A DNA stretch of 64,000 nucleotides, taken from contig JAAAUF010000071.1 in NCBI GenBank assembly GCA_015499985.1, positions 1 through 64,000 on the forward strand. The letters are read 5' to 3'. The position numbers and the translations under genes are program-made. Shown here one piece after another: positions 45,184-56,333 of this stretch. The notes under the pieces were generated by a model. That model saw nothing but the letters and a program-made list of their open reading frames with translations, ran no database searches and had not been told where the DNA came from. The stretch's first letter is position 1. The number at the start of each line of letters is the position of its first letter. Source of the stretch: Haplosporangium gracile (taxonomy: Eukaryota; Mortierellomycota; Mortierellomycetes; Mortierellales; Mortierellaceae).

Positions 45184-48007
45184 ATACTTTTCCTCCCTCC
45201 CTTCAAAAAGAATCGAGCATTTGCTCTTCTTCATGAGTACCTCTCTCAAAGATTGCACTAATACCACCACTACTATCAGCATTAGCACATCTTTTTGTAT
45301 TTTTATCAACCTCTACTTTCTCAATTAAAAAGAACTCTTAGTTTTCTTACAACAACCCTTGTTTGCTTGTGTATCCCCCCCTCCCCCCCAATGTCGCTGC
45401 CTATCTGCAATGGCGACCAAGGGGAGCCGAACTTGTCATTTAGGCCTCTGGAGTTAAAAAAATTTCAGTTCCATCTTCCTTCCTTTTGAAACCAGGATTG
45501 CCTACTCTTTCTTTTGTGGACTTGTTCTTTGGGCAGTAAGAGAAAAAAAAAAAAAAAAAGAAGTAACAACAGCAAAAATAGAAGACAATGCTTGTTTTTT
45601 TGTTTTCTTTTGATTAGTAACACCAGTAATACATACCTTTTGACCGTATTCTCAGCAATGGGTATTAAGAAGGGGCGACAGTCCACGGCTAGGGGTTTAA
45701 TCGGGTATACTTATGCCTAATTATACCCAAATTTGACACATTAACCAGCATAAAGGATCGTCAGCGGTGATGAAGCGGGTTGAAGGAGAACGCAGAATTG
45801 ATGACAGTGCCGTTTGGCGTCCTTGGTAGCGAAGGCTGCACCACCCAATTTTGACCCATTTTGTAAATTTTTGTAGAAAAACACGTCCATTATGTCAAAA
45901 AACACATATCCCAAAAAAACATCGCGATGACGTGAACTATTACAAAACTTATCAAAATCGGGTATAATTTTACTTTCCCCCTCTTTCAGCTCCAAATGAT
46001 GAGGAAAGGAAGGAATAGGAAGGGAGGAGGAAGAAGAGACAGAGAGAAAAGCAAAGAGGGATGGAAGACAAAGAGGAACAAAAAAGTATTTTTTTTTCTT
46101 TTTTGGTTCGGTTCTATCGATGGCATTGCCTAACAATATGTAAACATCTAATGTGCAACTTATAGTCCAACAAAAGCTGGTCATCATCTGTGCCCGCACC
46201 ACCCTTGCTATGCATACTGCATGCAAATCAAAACAGAGGACCATACTACGGCGAATCTCCCGGACCGTCGGTCGATCGTCAGAGTACCCATGGATCAACA
46301 TCTTCCCTGTCCATTTACCAACCGTTCACTTCAAGACCAACAACGTCCTCGAATGCCCGATCGTCATCGTTATCAATCACCCTCTCCAAAGCAACTGCAT
46401 CAACTCGACCAGGAGGTCAAAAGCAAGCGACAGTCCATGCTCGATCAATCTCACCTTCTGAAGGCCAGTCAACATCCTCAACTCGTTGGCTAGCGTCTAC
46501 ATTCAAGTCTTCGGCAGTCAAACACCCCACCCCGGCGCCAACAAAACCGATCAGCAACTCGCACCAAAACCACCGCTTTCATACGTCACTTGGGTGAATA
46601 CTTGGCGAGTGATAACTGGGATCATTCCCAGCTGTATAACAACATAAATATTTCTCACGCCCATTGTCTAGTTCCATAGACTTTGTTCATAACTTTAAAT
46701 TTATTAAATGCACACATATTCTATCTCCACAATCCCAGTTTCACCTTGCACACGGTGGAAGGTGGTCTGGCTTGACACGGATGAACCATAACAAACTCCA
46801 CAGAAACCTCTTGGAGTTTTCCTGGAATGAGCCTCTCCAGTTGCTGGTCCGTGAAGATTCGCCTTGCCATCTCAAAGTAGGACGGAGTGTCAACGACCTG
46901 TTATTCAGTTGAGTAGGCATGTAGAGCATTAAAGAGTGCAAGCTACAGTTTCTCCATTTCGGTCAGAGGTGGCGTTCTCTAGCATGAGAGAGATCAATTG
47001 CCTGGCTGATACTGCTTGTAGCGACGAGACATCTTTTGTCCTTGTACATCATTTTTTTTCTCCTTCATCCACCCTCCCTCTCCATTATTCTTTAATCAAA
47101 AAATAAAAGTCATGAACGAACAGAACGTCTTCTTCAACAAGGGGATCGACATCACCATTGTAGCACCGATCATCTTTTCGAGTCCAGCTGGCTTTTCTGT
47201 GATTCTTCGTCATTTCCAATAATCGTTTAAGGCACCACCGTTATCGATGGATATTCTTTCACTGGAATCAGACTTGCCATCTCTCACGATACATGACTCT
47301 CCAATGCATCTGTTCGTGATTGCATGTTCCGCCTCAAGAGATTTCAAAGATCGCGACCAGCTGGATGGATCAGGAATTCGGGCCCTTGGTACCGTTGTCC
47401 GTCATGATGCTATTGCTCCGACCGGAGAAGAGTTCTTTTTTTTCTACACCATGACCTTTCATCCACATCCCTCTCCTTTCAATAAAATAACTTTCTCTTT
47501 TCCTCTCGTGGGTCCTTTGTTTCATAGTGGGTTTTCTTCTTCCTCCTCAGATGGAAGGTAACACTTCATCCACAATATCCTCATTAATCAACCTGTTCTT
47601 TCTTTTTTATCCAACCTTCCCCATCATTCGCTTTCTCCATCACTGGTCCCTAATTTTGTTCATCACGCAAAATCCTTCCAGCGTTATTTTTTTTTTAAAC
47701 AGCGCTCTCCACTTTCCCCTCTCCCCCTCTCCCCCTCTAACAAAATGCTTGCGCGACATTTTTCATGATGTTGCTATCCCCCGTGGTGATTATCAGAGAC
47801 CCGGGTTTCAATACCTCCGTCACAGCTGACGTCGTCACCGTCTTCCCCATCTTCCTACATGCCGACATTCTGGATCATCCTTCATGTTATTTCGCTAATA
47901 TCGTCTTTCCACAGAGTAACCTGTCCGTCGATATACCCCCAAGTCAGTGCGCTCAAAAAAAAAGTGTTTTCACAATAAAAAAAAATGACCCCGAGACGGG
48001 ATTGTAT
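45184..48007. other. Gene-poor region with unassigned coding-like fragments
   Basis: No complete gene was found in 2.8 kb. On the minus strand 46721-47032 holds two exon-like pieces. On the plus strand, 47,228-47,420 and 47,765-47,940 contain peptides with natural residue mix in shifting frames (VIDGYSFTGIRLAISHD; SVTADVVTVFPIFLHADIL), perhaps an eroded gene. A Ser/Thr-rich plus frame at 46190-46597 has no recognisable motif. Confidence 0.4.
46721..47032 (-). CDS. Two exon-like pieces of an unrecognised gene, 5' end not found
   Basis: Exon-like piece A (about 47032 to 46947) encodes VSSLQAVSARQLISLMLENA and ends at ...RNGET with donor GTAGCT. Piece B (46897 to 46721) follows acceptor AATAACAG at phase 0 and encodes VVDTPSYFEMARRIFTDQQL, then a 38-residue tail ending in a stop. 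The junction reads in frame and both pieces look like genuine protein, with alternating hydrophobic and charged residues. The beginning of the gene is unclear: the sequence before 47032 is A/T-rich and a possible further exon near 47110-47220 is speculative. I recognise no family. It could be a truncated gene or a relic. Confidence 0.4.
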
Positions 48008-51000
48008 TTACAGCGGTACAGCATTCGCAGGTTCGGTAGAGGTAGTACTTGTAGCCCGTTTCGATCTCTCCACCTTGATTGACTTGGTCTCGTCATTCCA
48101 GGTCAATCGTGATTTGCGAGAAGAAACACGTCTCGGAACAAACAGGTCTCCACCACCAGTGTAGATCTCTCTGATCATTGGTGAATCCGACCCAACAGCC
48201 TCGAGATCCACCGTTAAAGTACCAGCACCCGACTGCAGTCCCTGTTCCTTCTCCTTCTCCTCCTCTTCAATACCTCTCTCGATACCCTCCAGAGCTCTGA
48301 TCGATGAGTGCACATCTAATGACGACAACGAGGTCGACAGGGATGGCGTTGAAGCGGGAGAAGTCAAGGTCGAATCCTCGGAAGTAGCGGCCCTGACAAC
48401 ACCGACCTTTTTGACAACAGGGGACCAAACCGCACGATCGACATGCTTCCTCCGGAACTGCTGTACACGCGGCCACTGGACTCGGTCCACCTGCATCTGA
48501 TCCATAATCTCTGTCCAGATCGGCAACGGAATCCTGGCGGTATTCTCTAACGACTCCTGTGCAACGTCAGTCACATAGCCGGCATCCTCTTCGCCCTGCT
48601 TGGCCTTCGGCTTATTGTTCCTTCTCCTATGCTTCAGCGGTGCCGACTGCTCACTGCTCAGCTCCGTTGTTGATCTTTCCAATGCTTCGGCCATCGCGAT
48701 TGGATTAGGCAACGACCGCTCACAGAGTCGAATCAAATGGTAGTACGTGATCGCGTTCCTGGGTATATTCGACTCGACCATGTTCCTCCACACCTTCCAT
48801 CCAGAATCAAAGTCTCTCTGGATCGCAAACCCCTTGATCAGCGTTGTCATGATCGCCGTGTTGGGCTCCACGTTCTTGTTGATCATCTCTAAGTAGACAT
48901 GCTGTGCCAACTGCATGAATCCTCCACGGACCGTCATATCCAGCAGACCTCCAAAAATGTGTTGACTTGGTTGGAGTCCTTGGTTGCAAAGCTGATTGTA
49001 CAGGGCGCCGGCAAAGTTGAGTCCGATCCGGTCTTCAATCGCTGCCTTGACTGGGAAGCGAATGTGTTCTCGTCCTGGGATGAAATGGCACTTGACAATC
49101 CCACGCCCTGTCCGGCTCCGAGGATCCAGACCAACCAAATCAATCAGTGTGCCGTAGGTATGCAGCGTAGGCCTGACCGACTTGCGCATCATCTCATCGT
49201 ACAGACCCCAGCCCAACTCGACCTCGCCCTTCTTGACCGCGCAATCGATCAGCGTCGTATATGTAACAGCGTCCGGTCGTCCGCGCAGGGTTCCCTTCAT
49301 GTGCTCCAACACCAAGAATCCATCGTTGGGAGATCCGGCATGGGGAAGATAGTCGACAAGGATGTTGTATGATGTCGTGTTTGGTTTCAGTCCCGCATCC
49401 GCCATCTCCCTAAACGTCTTGACAAATTTGGTGGTATCCATCGCATCGGCGCACTCCTTGAGGCGGTGGTTGTAATGGATCACTGTGTTGAACCGTATCT
49501 GATCAGCCACGGTAACCTCACCCTCCGATACATCCGCGCTCCTGGAAACGCCAACTTCACTCCCACTCAAAGTCTCCATCGCTGCGCGGAAGAGTGCCGA
49601 ATGGCCAGCACCCTTGCGACCCCTCAAACGCGCAAGTTGAAGAACAACGTTCTTTGACCGCAAGTCCAGCTTCAGCCCTGACCGTTTGAGCTCCTGGAAG
49701 ACCTTCTGCGCATCGTCTAGCTTGTCAGCACGGATATAGTTCGACATCATTGACGTGTACATCTCAACCGTCAGGGGATGTCCTGCATTGTTCATCGATT
49801 TTAGGATATCCTTAATCCTCCGCTCATCCATCTGCCGTCCATAACCGTCAAGCATAATCCCAAATGTCTGGGACGAAAGCGACATCCCCTTGCGCTTCAT
49901 GCTCTGAACAACCTCCTGTGCGTGATCCATCCGTCCCTGATGTGCCAATCCCTTGAGATACATCTGGTAGATCGCCTCGTTCGGTGGACTGGCCGTGTGC
50001 CGACTCTCCATGTAGTGTTGAACCGCCAACTCGAGTTCCAGAAACTGGTTGCCCTTGACGCAGCTCATCATAAAGCAGATGTAGTCCTGATCGTTCAGCC
50101 GCTGATGGCCCAAGGCGCGCGCAGCCGCCAACTGTAACCGGAATCGACGGGTCTGTACCCTCCATTCAGCATACTCGATCCGGCTCGCGTCTCGCTTCTG
50201 TAAAGTCAGCGCCAACACTCGTGTCCGGGCTCGCTGTTTTGACTCTGAATCTGACCAACGTTTTGCAGTGGGCGCGAAGATAGATCTCTGAAGGCGCAAC
50301 ATCACAGAGCGATCCAAAAGACGCACCCAGTCGCGCTGCTCCAGCATATCAAACAACAATCCCAGCCAGGGCGTCCTGTTGACTCGTGTGAGGGGCGACA
50401 CGACCGCGTGAATACCCATCGCCAGCACATCCTCTTCGTTCGCGCTGGACTCGATAAATGCTGTCGGAACTCCATCAAGCAACATCTTGACCTTTCCGAT
50501 CCTCCGCAGACTCATCTCCAATACATGGGGATCTGTCCATTGACCAGAGTACGCGAACTGCCGCTCAAAGTCGTCGACCAGGAGGTAAGGGTTCAGCTCT
50601 GGAGCGATGATCTTGGAAAGTGCCTCTGGGTTGATTTTAACCATCCTGCGGTTGCTTGGTAACGATGATTCTACGGGAATGTCCATTCCTGGTCCTGCAT
50701 TGAACACACCGACAGCCTCTTCCAGTGTGATCGGAGTCTCGATGCTGTGGTCCAATCGAGCGCCAGTTCTCAGCAAAGCCGAGCCATTTTGAGACGATGC
50801 CATCCGTAGAGAGTTGATGCCCCAGTAGGTTGACGATAATGCATCGGGTCCTGAGAATGTCGAGTCAATTGCATTAGCGGGGAGTCGTGTAGAGGTTTTG
50901 GAGGATGCTGGCTGGTTCACAAAAGGATTAAAGTCCTGCCTGCTCGGACGACGTGACTCTTCTGGAACATCCCGAAGCCGATAACGTGGTGGTTCAGCTG

Positions 51001-51580
51001 CCAATTGGTGACGGGCGCCGCCAAAGGGACCTCGCCTTGTTGTGGAATGGCGGCCGAAGAGTGGCGCGTGGTGAGCGTTGATTGATCTTGGACGTGGCGT
51101 TGGTTTTGTTGCCACAATTGGTACTGACTTTATGTTGAATGACGGTACAGGTACCTTGGCCAAAAGCTTTTTGGTCGTCCTTACTCCTGAGGCATTAGAA
51201 GTCGTCGGGGCTATCCCGTCAGAGACCCGATGTTGGACATAGTTAAGCTCAGCGCTACTGTTCTCTTCAACCAATACAGCATTGCTCTGTGCGCGTGAAG
51301 AGCGGTGATAAGAACGAGTAGCGCAGTTCCGGGGCATATGAGCAGCGAGTCGTCCCGAGGTATTATGTTTGGTTGCTTGGAAAAGATGAGGGTGGAGGGT
51401 CATTAGGTGGAAGGACTGGATCCAGTGTCGCGTGATCCCCGATTCCATGGCAGGTGTTCCTGACTGGTTGGATTGAGCTCGGGCGGCAGTGGTCGAGTAG
51501 AGTGTTCTGCGTATAGAGGACCCTGCTGGGGAAGAGGAAGACGAGGTTCCTCGCTTGACCAAGGTGACGGTCGAGATCAT
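48008..51580 (-). CDS. Pentatricopeptide-repeat protein, probably mitochondrial
   Basis: One long exon. From the ATG at 51580 it encodes 1190 residues; the frame stays open to an ATG at 51697, which would add 39 residues before the basic, Ser-rich leader. The chosen N-terminus (MISTVTLVKRGTSSSSS, then RRTLYSTTAARA) is a good mitochondrial presequence. A disordered, Arg/Ser-rich part to about residue 250 is followed by a helical region. Pentatricopeptide repeats lie at about 540-950, for example IYQMYLKGLAHQGRMDHAQE, FGIMLDGYGRQ, YTSMMSNYIRADKLDDAQKV, YNILVDYLPHAG, YTTLIDCAVKKGEVELGWGL and MTTLIKGFAIQRDFDSGWKV. PPR proteins bind specific organellar RNAs for processing, stability or translation. 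Fungal PPR proteins evolve fast, so I cannot name an ortholog. The C-terminal 240 residues are low complexity, acidic then basic. Confidence 0.85.
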   Translation of the reverse strand: MISTVTLVKRGTSSSSSPAGSSIRRTLYSTTAARAQSNQSGTPAMESGITRHWIQSFHLMTLHPHLFQATKHNTSGRLAAHMPRNCATRSYHRSSRAQSNAVLVEENSSAELNYVQHRVSDGIAPTTSNASGVRTTKKLLAKVPVPSFNIKSVPIVATKPTPRPRSINAHHAPLFGRHSTTRRGPFGGARHQLAAEPPRYRLRDVPEESRRPSRQDFNPFVNQPASSKTSTRLPANAIDSTFSGPDALSSTYWGINSLRMASSQNGSALLRTGARLDHSIETPITLEEAVGVFNAGPGMDIPVESSLPSNRRMVKINPEALSKIIAPELNPYLLVDDFERQFAYSGQWTDPHVLEMSLRRIGKVKMLLDGVPTAFIESSANEEDVLAMGIHAVVSPLTRVNRTPWLGLLFDMLEQRDWVRLLDRSVMLRLQRSIFAPTAKRWSDSESKQRARTRVLALTLQKRDASRIEYAEWRVQTRRFRLQLAAARALGHQRLNDQDYICFMMSCVKGNQFLELELAVQHYMESRHTASPPNEAIYQMYLKGLAHQGRMDHAQEVVQSMKRKGMSLSSQTFGIMLDGYGRQMDERRIKDILKSMNNAGHPLTVEMYTSMMSNYIRADKLDDAQKVFQELKRSGLKLDLRSKNVVLQLARLRGRKGAGHSALFRAAMETLSGSEVGVSRSADVSEGEVTVADQIRFNTVIHYNHRLKECADAMDTTKFVKTFREMADAGLKPNTTSYNILVDYLPHAGSPNDGFLVLEHMKGTLRGRPDAVTYTTLIDCAVKKGEVELGWGLYDEMMRKSVRPTLHTYGTLIDLVGLDPRSRTGRGIVKCHFIPGREHIRFPVKAAIEDRIGLNFAGALYNQLCNQGLQPSQHIFGGLLDMTVRGGFMQLAQHVYLEMINKNVEPNTAIMTTLIKGFAIQRDFDSGWKVWRNMVESNIPRNAITYYHLIRLCERSLPNPIAMAEALERSTTELSSEQSAPLKHRRRNNKPKAKQGEEDAGYVTDVAQESLENTARIPLPIWTEIMDQMQVDRVQWPRVQQFRRKHVDRAVWSPVVKKVGVVRAATSEDSTLTSPASTPSLSTSLSSLDVHSSIRALEGIERGIEEEEKEKEQGLQSGAGTLTVDLEAVGSDSPMIREIYTGGGDLFVPRRVSSRKSRLTWNDETKSIKVERSKRATSTTSTEPANAVPL

Positions 51581-52440
51581 GAAAGGGACTATGAATGTTT
51601 TGTGTTCAGGGCACGGTGTCCTGTTAACGAATGGAGGAAGCACACAGAAAAAAATTAGATAACGAAGAAGCACACGCCATCGAGAGCGCAAAGTCATTCA
51701 GGGGAAAAATGGCAAACGAGTTTTTGGCAGTACCTTGCGGGAAGCTGGATGTCGTAAAGAAGGGTATTCAAGGTATGTGCTAGATGTATGAATGAAGAGG
51801 ATTGGCGAGTGACGTTGAAGCGGAATGACCTGACGCGACCGAGAAGTAGTTGTTGTGTGAAAAAAGTAGTTCGGTGGTTCCTGACTTCCAACTTCCAACC
51901 ATGTTTATTGTGGAACACAATCTTGCGGATGTGGCTTATCCGCAAATTATCGACAATCCGAAAGTGCACATCCGAACTGGGGGGTCTCTCTCATAGAGGA
52001 TCCTAAGGCCATTCGTCTTTGGCGCAAGATATCATGCGCCCATTCACATCTACCGCGTCTCTCAGTCAAAAGTAGTACCATTGATGATTGTGTTTTATTT
52101 TATCCGCCTCAATGTGCGGCGGGTAGTCTACTAGATAATGATGCAAAAAAAAAAAAAGCACGGATGCAGTCCCGCTTGCACAAAGCGTAGTCGTTGTCGA
52201 TATGTCGCCTGCTCTCGTGTGTTGAATATCCCTCCTCTCGGTTCCGTGTGTATCCTCAGCAAATAAGAAAGTCTTTTACATGCCACTAAGTAATAAAACA
52301 CAAACGAACACAGTATATGTTAGTTCTCAAACTCAAACCATTCAACGGCGGCTTACGACACAGTCATTTTGCACAAAGATACTTCTTAGTCCAAGGAAGA
52401 GTAACAACCGGTGAAATGATCAAAAGCAAGCGCATTAAAC
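51581..52440. other. Intergenic region between the PPR and bS21m genes
   Basis: It contains the leader of the PPR gene at the left and the 3' UTR of bS21m at the right. A weak GTATGT-free leader intron for the PPR gene cannot be excluded. No other gene seen. Confidence 0.4.
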
Positions 52441-52995
52441 TCACCGAATCTTCATGAGCTTGATGAGCTCAATCTTCTTACGGACCATGGCGCCAAAGAG
52501 CTTCTTGTTCCGTTCTTGGTTCTCGCGTCTCATTCTAGTGTGGCCATCCTCATAATTCCTCCTCAACCTCAACTCCCGCTTCATGTTCGACTGGTTCACT
52601 GCCGATCTCAAACGTCTATAAGTCTGATCGATCATCGCGGGAGAGTTGACCCTGAAAGAACGGCCCTCAGTGGGGTGGTTGGTGTCCAAATGGATGGGAT
52701 TGGCAGTCGTGTTGGCCTTAGGAGGCAAAAGGCCAAACAAGGAAATATCTGACCGGCTGTTGTTGTTGGTGTTACGGGGGCTGTTTCCGAAAAGGCTGCT
52801 TGTCCTGTTGCTGTTGGTCCTGTTGTTGTTGTTGGAGGAGGAAGAGGCAAGGCTGCTGAGGAGGTCTGAGGTGCTGTCCTTGCGGGCGGTAGAGCTGTGG
52901 AAGGCAGCAAGACCCTGGACACGGGTCTGCTGAGCGGCCTGACGTTGTGTCAACGCCGCAATGACGGTGCTGCTCTTTGACAATGCACGAAACAT
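52441..52995 (-). CDS. MRP21: Mitochondrial small-subunit ribosomal protein bS21m
   Basis: A single exon of 184 residues from the ATG at 52995; an ATG 54 bases upstream in frame is less likely because MFRALSKSSTVIAALTQRQA is a good mitochondrial presequence and ends near the Mrp21-style AFHSST cleavage region. Residues ~35-100 are Asn/Ser-rich low complexity. The C-terminal 75 residues are the bS21 domain: GRSFRV, then YRRLRSAVNQSNMKRELRLR and NKKLFGAMVRKKIELI, very basic and helical. bS21m sits on the platform of the mitochondrial small subunit near the mRNA exit. It is next to the mitochondrial Hsp70 gene on the same strand, with 580 bases between. Confidence 0.85.
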   Translation of the reverse strand: MFRALSKSSTVIAALTQRQAAQQTRVQGLAAFHSSTARKDSTSDLLSSLASSSSNNNNRTNSNRTSSLFGNSPRNTNNNSRSDISLFGLLPPKANTTANPIHLDTNHPTEGRSFRVNSPAMIDQTYRRLRSAVNQSNMKRELRLRRNYEDGHTRMRRENQERNKKLFGAMVRKKIELIKLMKIR

Positions 52996-53574
52996 GGTGT
53001 ATATAGAGGGAGGACAAATGGATGTAAAGGGAAAGAAATGAACTCCCAATGTAAATTCCTGACCCGATCAGGAAGGGAGGGCCAGAGTGGAGTGAGAGGA
53101 GAGGGGACAGCTTGTGGCTTGGCAACATTTTTGTTGACTGTTTTTCAGTCCGAACTGACGGGTGATCGTGCCTGAAAACGCAGGGTCAAAGGCTCCCAAA
53201 GAAGAGCAGCAAGCAACCACAGAGACAAAAAAAGAAAAAAAGTAAACAAGCAAGCAAAGGAGGTCTTTTCAAAGGTCGATATTTATTTGACGCATGCAGT
53301 GGATAAATACAGGTAAATAATCTATCATTCACTTTTTTCTATTTCTATGTATTCTAAAAAAACAAAAGGAAAGGCTTGATAAAAAATATTATGATGAGGG
53401 ATGGGAATGTATGTTGTAAGTAAAAATGGGTGTGCAGCAAAGAAACAATGAAAGGAAAAGGCGAGGTTGATGGTGGTACAGTGAAGAATTGAAGATAAAA
53501 TAAATGAACAAAACAAAGATCTAAAAACACAAGAGAGAAACGTGAGGGGAAACCCGTCAATCTAGTTTGAACAC
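52996..53574. other. Intergenic region between bS21m and mtHsp70 genes
   Basis: Leader of bS21m at the left and 3' UTR of the Hsp70 gene at the right. Frames here are short and low complexity. No gene seen. Confidence 0.45.
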
Positions 53575-55845
53575 TTAGTTCTTCTTGGGCTCCTCGTTGT
53601 CAACGGTGGTGCCCTCGGAGGAAGAGGACGAGGCGTTAGCAGCGTTCTTCTTGTAGACCATCTCGAAGAGCTTGAGGGATCCCTGCTGGAGGTCGGTCGA
53701 CTCCTTCTTAATTTCCTCGGCCTCGACGGTCTCGCCCTTGGCAAGAACATCACGGAGCTTAGTGATCTGTTCCTTGATCTTCTCGGCCTCGGTAGAGTCG
53801 AGCTGGTCCTTGAAGTCGGACATGTGCTTCTCGGTCTCGGAGATGATGGACTCGGCCTGGTTGGTGGCCTCGATCTGCTCCTTGCGCTTACGGTCAGAAT
53901 CAGCAAAGAGCTCAGAGTCCTTGATCATCTTCTCAATCTCATCAGAAGACAAACCGGAGGAGGCAACAATCGACATGGACTGGTCGCGACCGGTGGCTTT
54001 GTCCTTGGCTCCGACGTTGACGATACCATCGGCATCAATGTCGAACGAGACCTCAATCTGGGGAACACCCTTGGGGGCGGGAGCAAGACCGTGGAGGTTG
54101 AAGTCGCCCAACAACTTGTTGTCGCGGACCAATTCACGCTCTCCCTGGAAGACACGGACCTGGACCTGGGTCTGGCCATCGGCAGCGGTCGAGAAGACCT
54201 GAGACTTCTTGGTGGGGATGGTGGTGTTGCGGTTGATCAAACGGGTGAAGACACCTCCGAGGGTCTCAATTCCAAGGGAAAGAGGGGTGACATCCAACAA
54301 GAGAATATCGGTGACGGAACCAGCCAAGACACCTCCCTGAATAGCAGCACCGATGGCGACGGCCTCATCGGGGTTGACAGACTTGCCGGGCTCGCGGCCA
54401 AAGACCTGCTTGACGGTCTCGATGACCTTGGGAACACGGGACATGCCTCCGACGAGGACGACCTCGTTAATCTCGTTCAACTGGATACCAGCATCCTTGA
54501 TGGCCTTCTGGCAGGGCTCAACGGTACGGTTGATCAAGTCCTTGGCGAGGGCCTCGAACTTGGTACGAGTCATCTTGATGTTGATGTGCTTGGGGCCGGT
54601 GGCATCGGCGGTGATGTAGGGGAGGTTGATGTCGGTCTGGAGAGTGGACGACAACTCGATCTTGGCCTTCTCGACACCCTCACGGATACGCTGGATGGCC
54701 ATGCGGTCGTTGGAGAGATCCAAGCCCTGCTCCTTCTTGAACTCCTCGACGACGTGCTTGACGAGCATGGCATCGAAATCCTCACCACCGAGGGCGGTGT
54801 CTCCGTTGGTGGACTTAACCTCAAAGACGCCGTTCTGGATCTCGAGGATAGAGATATCGAAGGTACCACCACCCAAATCATAGACGGCCACAACACGATC
54901 ACCGGCCTTGTCGAGACCGTAGGCCAAAGCGGCGGCGGTGGGCTCGTTGATGACACGGAGAACGTCCAAACCAGCGATCTTTCCGGCATCTTTGGTGGCC
55001 TGACGCTGGGCATCGTTGAAGTAAGCGGGGACGGTGACGACGGCGTGGCCAACCTTCTTTCCGAGGTAACCCTCGGCGGTCTCCTTCATCTTTCCGAGAA
55101 CAAAGGCACCGATCTGGGAGGGAGAGTACTGCTTGTCGCGGGCCTCGACCCAGGCATCACCGTTCTGGTGCTTGACGATCTTGTAGGAGACGGTCTTGAT
55201 ATCGTGCTGGACGGCCTTGTCGCTGAAGAGACGACCGATCAAACGCTTGGTAGCATAGAGGGTGTTCTCGGGGTTGACGACGGCCTGACGCTTGGCAGCC
55301 TGACCAACGACCAACTCGCCCTCCTTGGTGAAGGCAACGATCGAGGGTGTGGTACGGGCGCCCTCGGCGTTTTCAATGACACGGGGAACCTTGCCCTCCA
55401 TGATACCGACGCAAGAGTTGGTGGTTCCAAGATCGATACCGATGACGGGTCCGTTAATGGCAGAGCTGTAGGAGCGGACAGCCATCTATAATGAATAATA
55501 TTTCAGGTACAGGAGTAAAGAAGGGAAATGGTGTATGAGTTGCCTTTTGTTCGTTTCGCTTGTGTTGAAGTGTGTGTGTGTATGTGTGTTGTGCTGCACT
55601 GTTCAGGGGCATATTGTCGCCACGAGAGTCCCGTTTTCGTCCAGTGCTTTTCAGTAGACTCCTGCTCCTCTGAACGAGATCTCTTTTCCTGAAAAAAGTA
55701 GAAGCGGTGAAGATCAGGGATGCCAAAAAAGCGAGTGTTCGTGACGAACGAGAATAGAAAGATAAGAAGGAGCAGGAAGGAGAAGACATACCTTCTTGGC
55801 GTTGCTGATGGCAGCCGAGCGGGACAAGCGAGCGAGATTCAACAT
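53575..55845 (-). CDS. SSC1: Mitochondrial Hsp70 (Ssc1/mortalin type)
   Basis: Two exons, 55792..55845 and 53575..55485, give 654 residues (yeast Ssc1p 654). The protein is the ATP-driven motor of matrix protein import and a matrix folding chaperone. Exon 1 encodes [18 protein letters not shown], an amphipathic, Arg-containing presequence; exon 2 begins with another Met (MAVRSYSS) and continues the presequence. Nucleotide-binding motifs follow: [27 protein letters not shown] and [13 protein letters not shown]. The linker ([14 protein letters not shown]) and substrate domain are complete. The sequence [20 protein letters not shown] is that of mitochondrial/DnaK-type rather than cytosolic Hsp70s. 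Start at 55845 is the only upstream ATG that joins in phase. A TATA-like site and one GAAnnTTC pair (56069-56076) lie upstream, the latter a minimal heat-shock-element hint only. Confidence 0.97.
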
Positions 55846-55944
55846 GGCTGCGAGTTGTGAGTGAGGGGGGAGAAAGAGGGGACGGGGAAAGTGAAGAATG
55901 AAAGGAGAAAAAAAAAGAGGGGGAAAAAGATCCCGGCCCTCAAC

Positions 55945-55950
55945 TATATA
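55945..55950 (-). promoter_or_regulatory. TATA-like box of the mtHsp70 gene
   Basis: TATATA, within GAGTATATAGTTG on the minus strand, 100 bases before the ATG at 55845. Assigned by position only. Confidence 0.45.
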
Positions 55951-56333
55951 CTCAACGGTCAAGTCATTGCGCGGTACCTTGATTTTGCTTGTGTGTGTGG
56001 ACTCACTGGGCAATTCTTCCCACTTTGTTGATGCTAAGCCACTACCACCAGACATGACATCGAGGCTTGAACCTTCTTTTTCTGTCGCTGTCCAGATTAG
56101 GGAAAAGTAGCGAACGCAAAAGAACGCCGACGAAGAAAAAGCGGACTTTCGCGGAAGCGAGGGAATCCACACCCAACAACTTTGCTCCTCTTTTTTTTTT
56201 TCTCTTTCTTCTTCTTCTTCTTCAAGTTCAAATGATCACTGCGAACCTGTTCTCTGGCACTTTCTAGTTAATTCCTCACATCGTCAATTGACCTTGACAA
56301 GGTCTTCTATTGGTGTATGTAAAACAAATGATG
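55951..56333. other. Promoter region of mtHsp70 and 3' UTR of Vps17
   Basis: Short mixed sequence, A-rich then C/T-rich. No gene seen. It includes GAACCTTC at 56069, a possible half of a heat-shock element. Confidence 0.4.

Noticed and set aside
44086..45309. 407-codon minus-strand frame across the OPT transporter gene
   Set aside because: Antisense shadow of a highly codon-biased gene; the peptide is Asp/Gly-rich low complexity.
53824..55491. 555-codon open frame on the plus strand across mtHsp70
   Set aside because: It is exactly antisense to a conserved Hsp70 gene with strong third-codon-position bias, a well-known source of long spurious antisense frames. The peptide is Gly/Asp/Leu-rich and matches no family.
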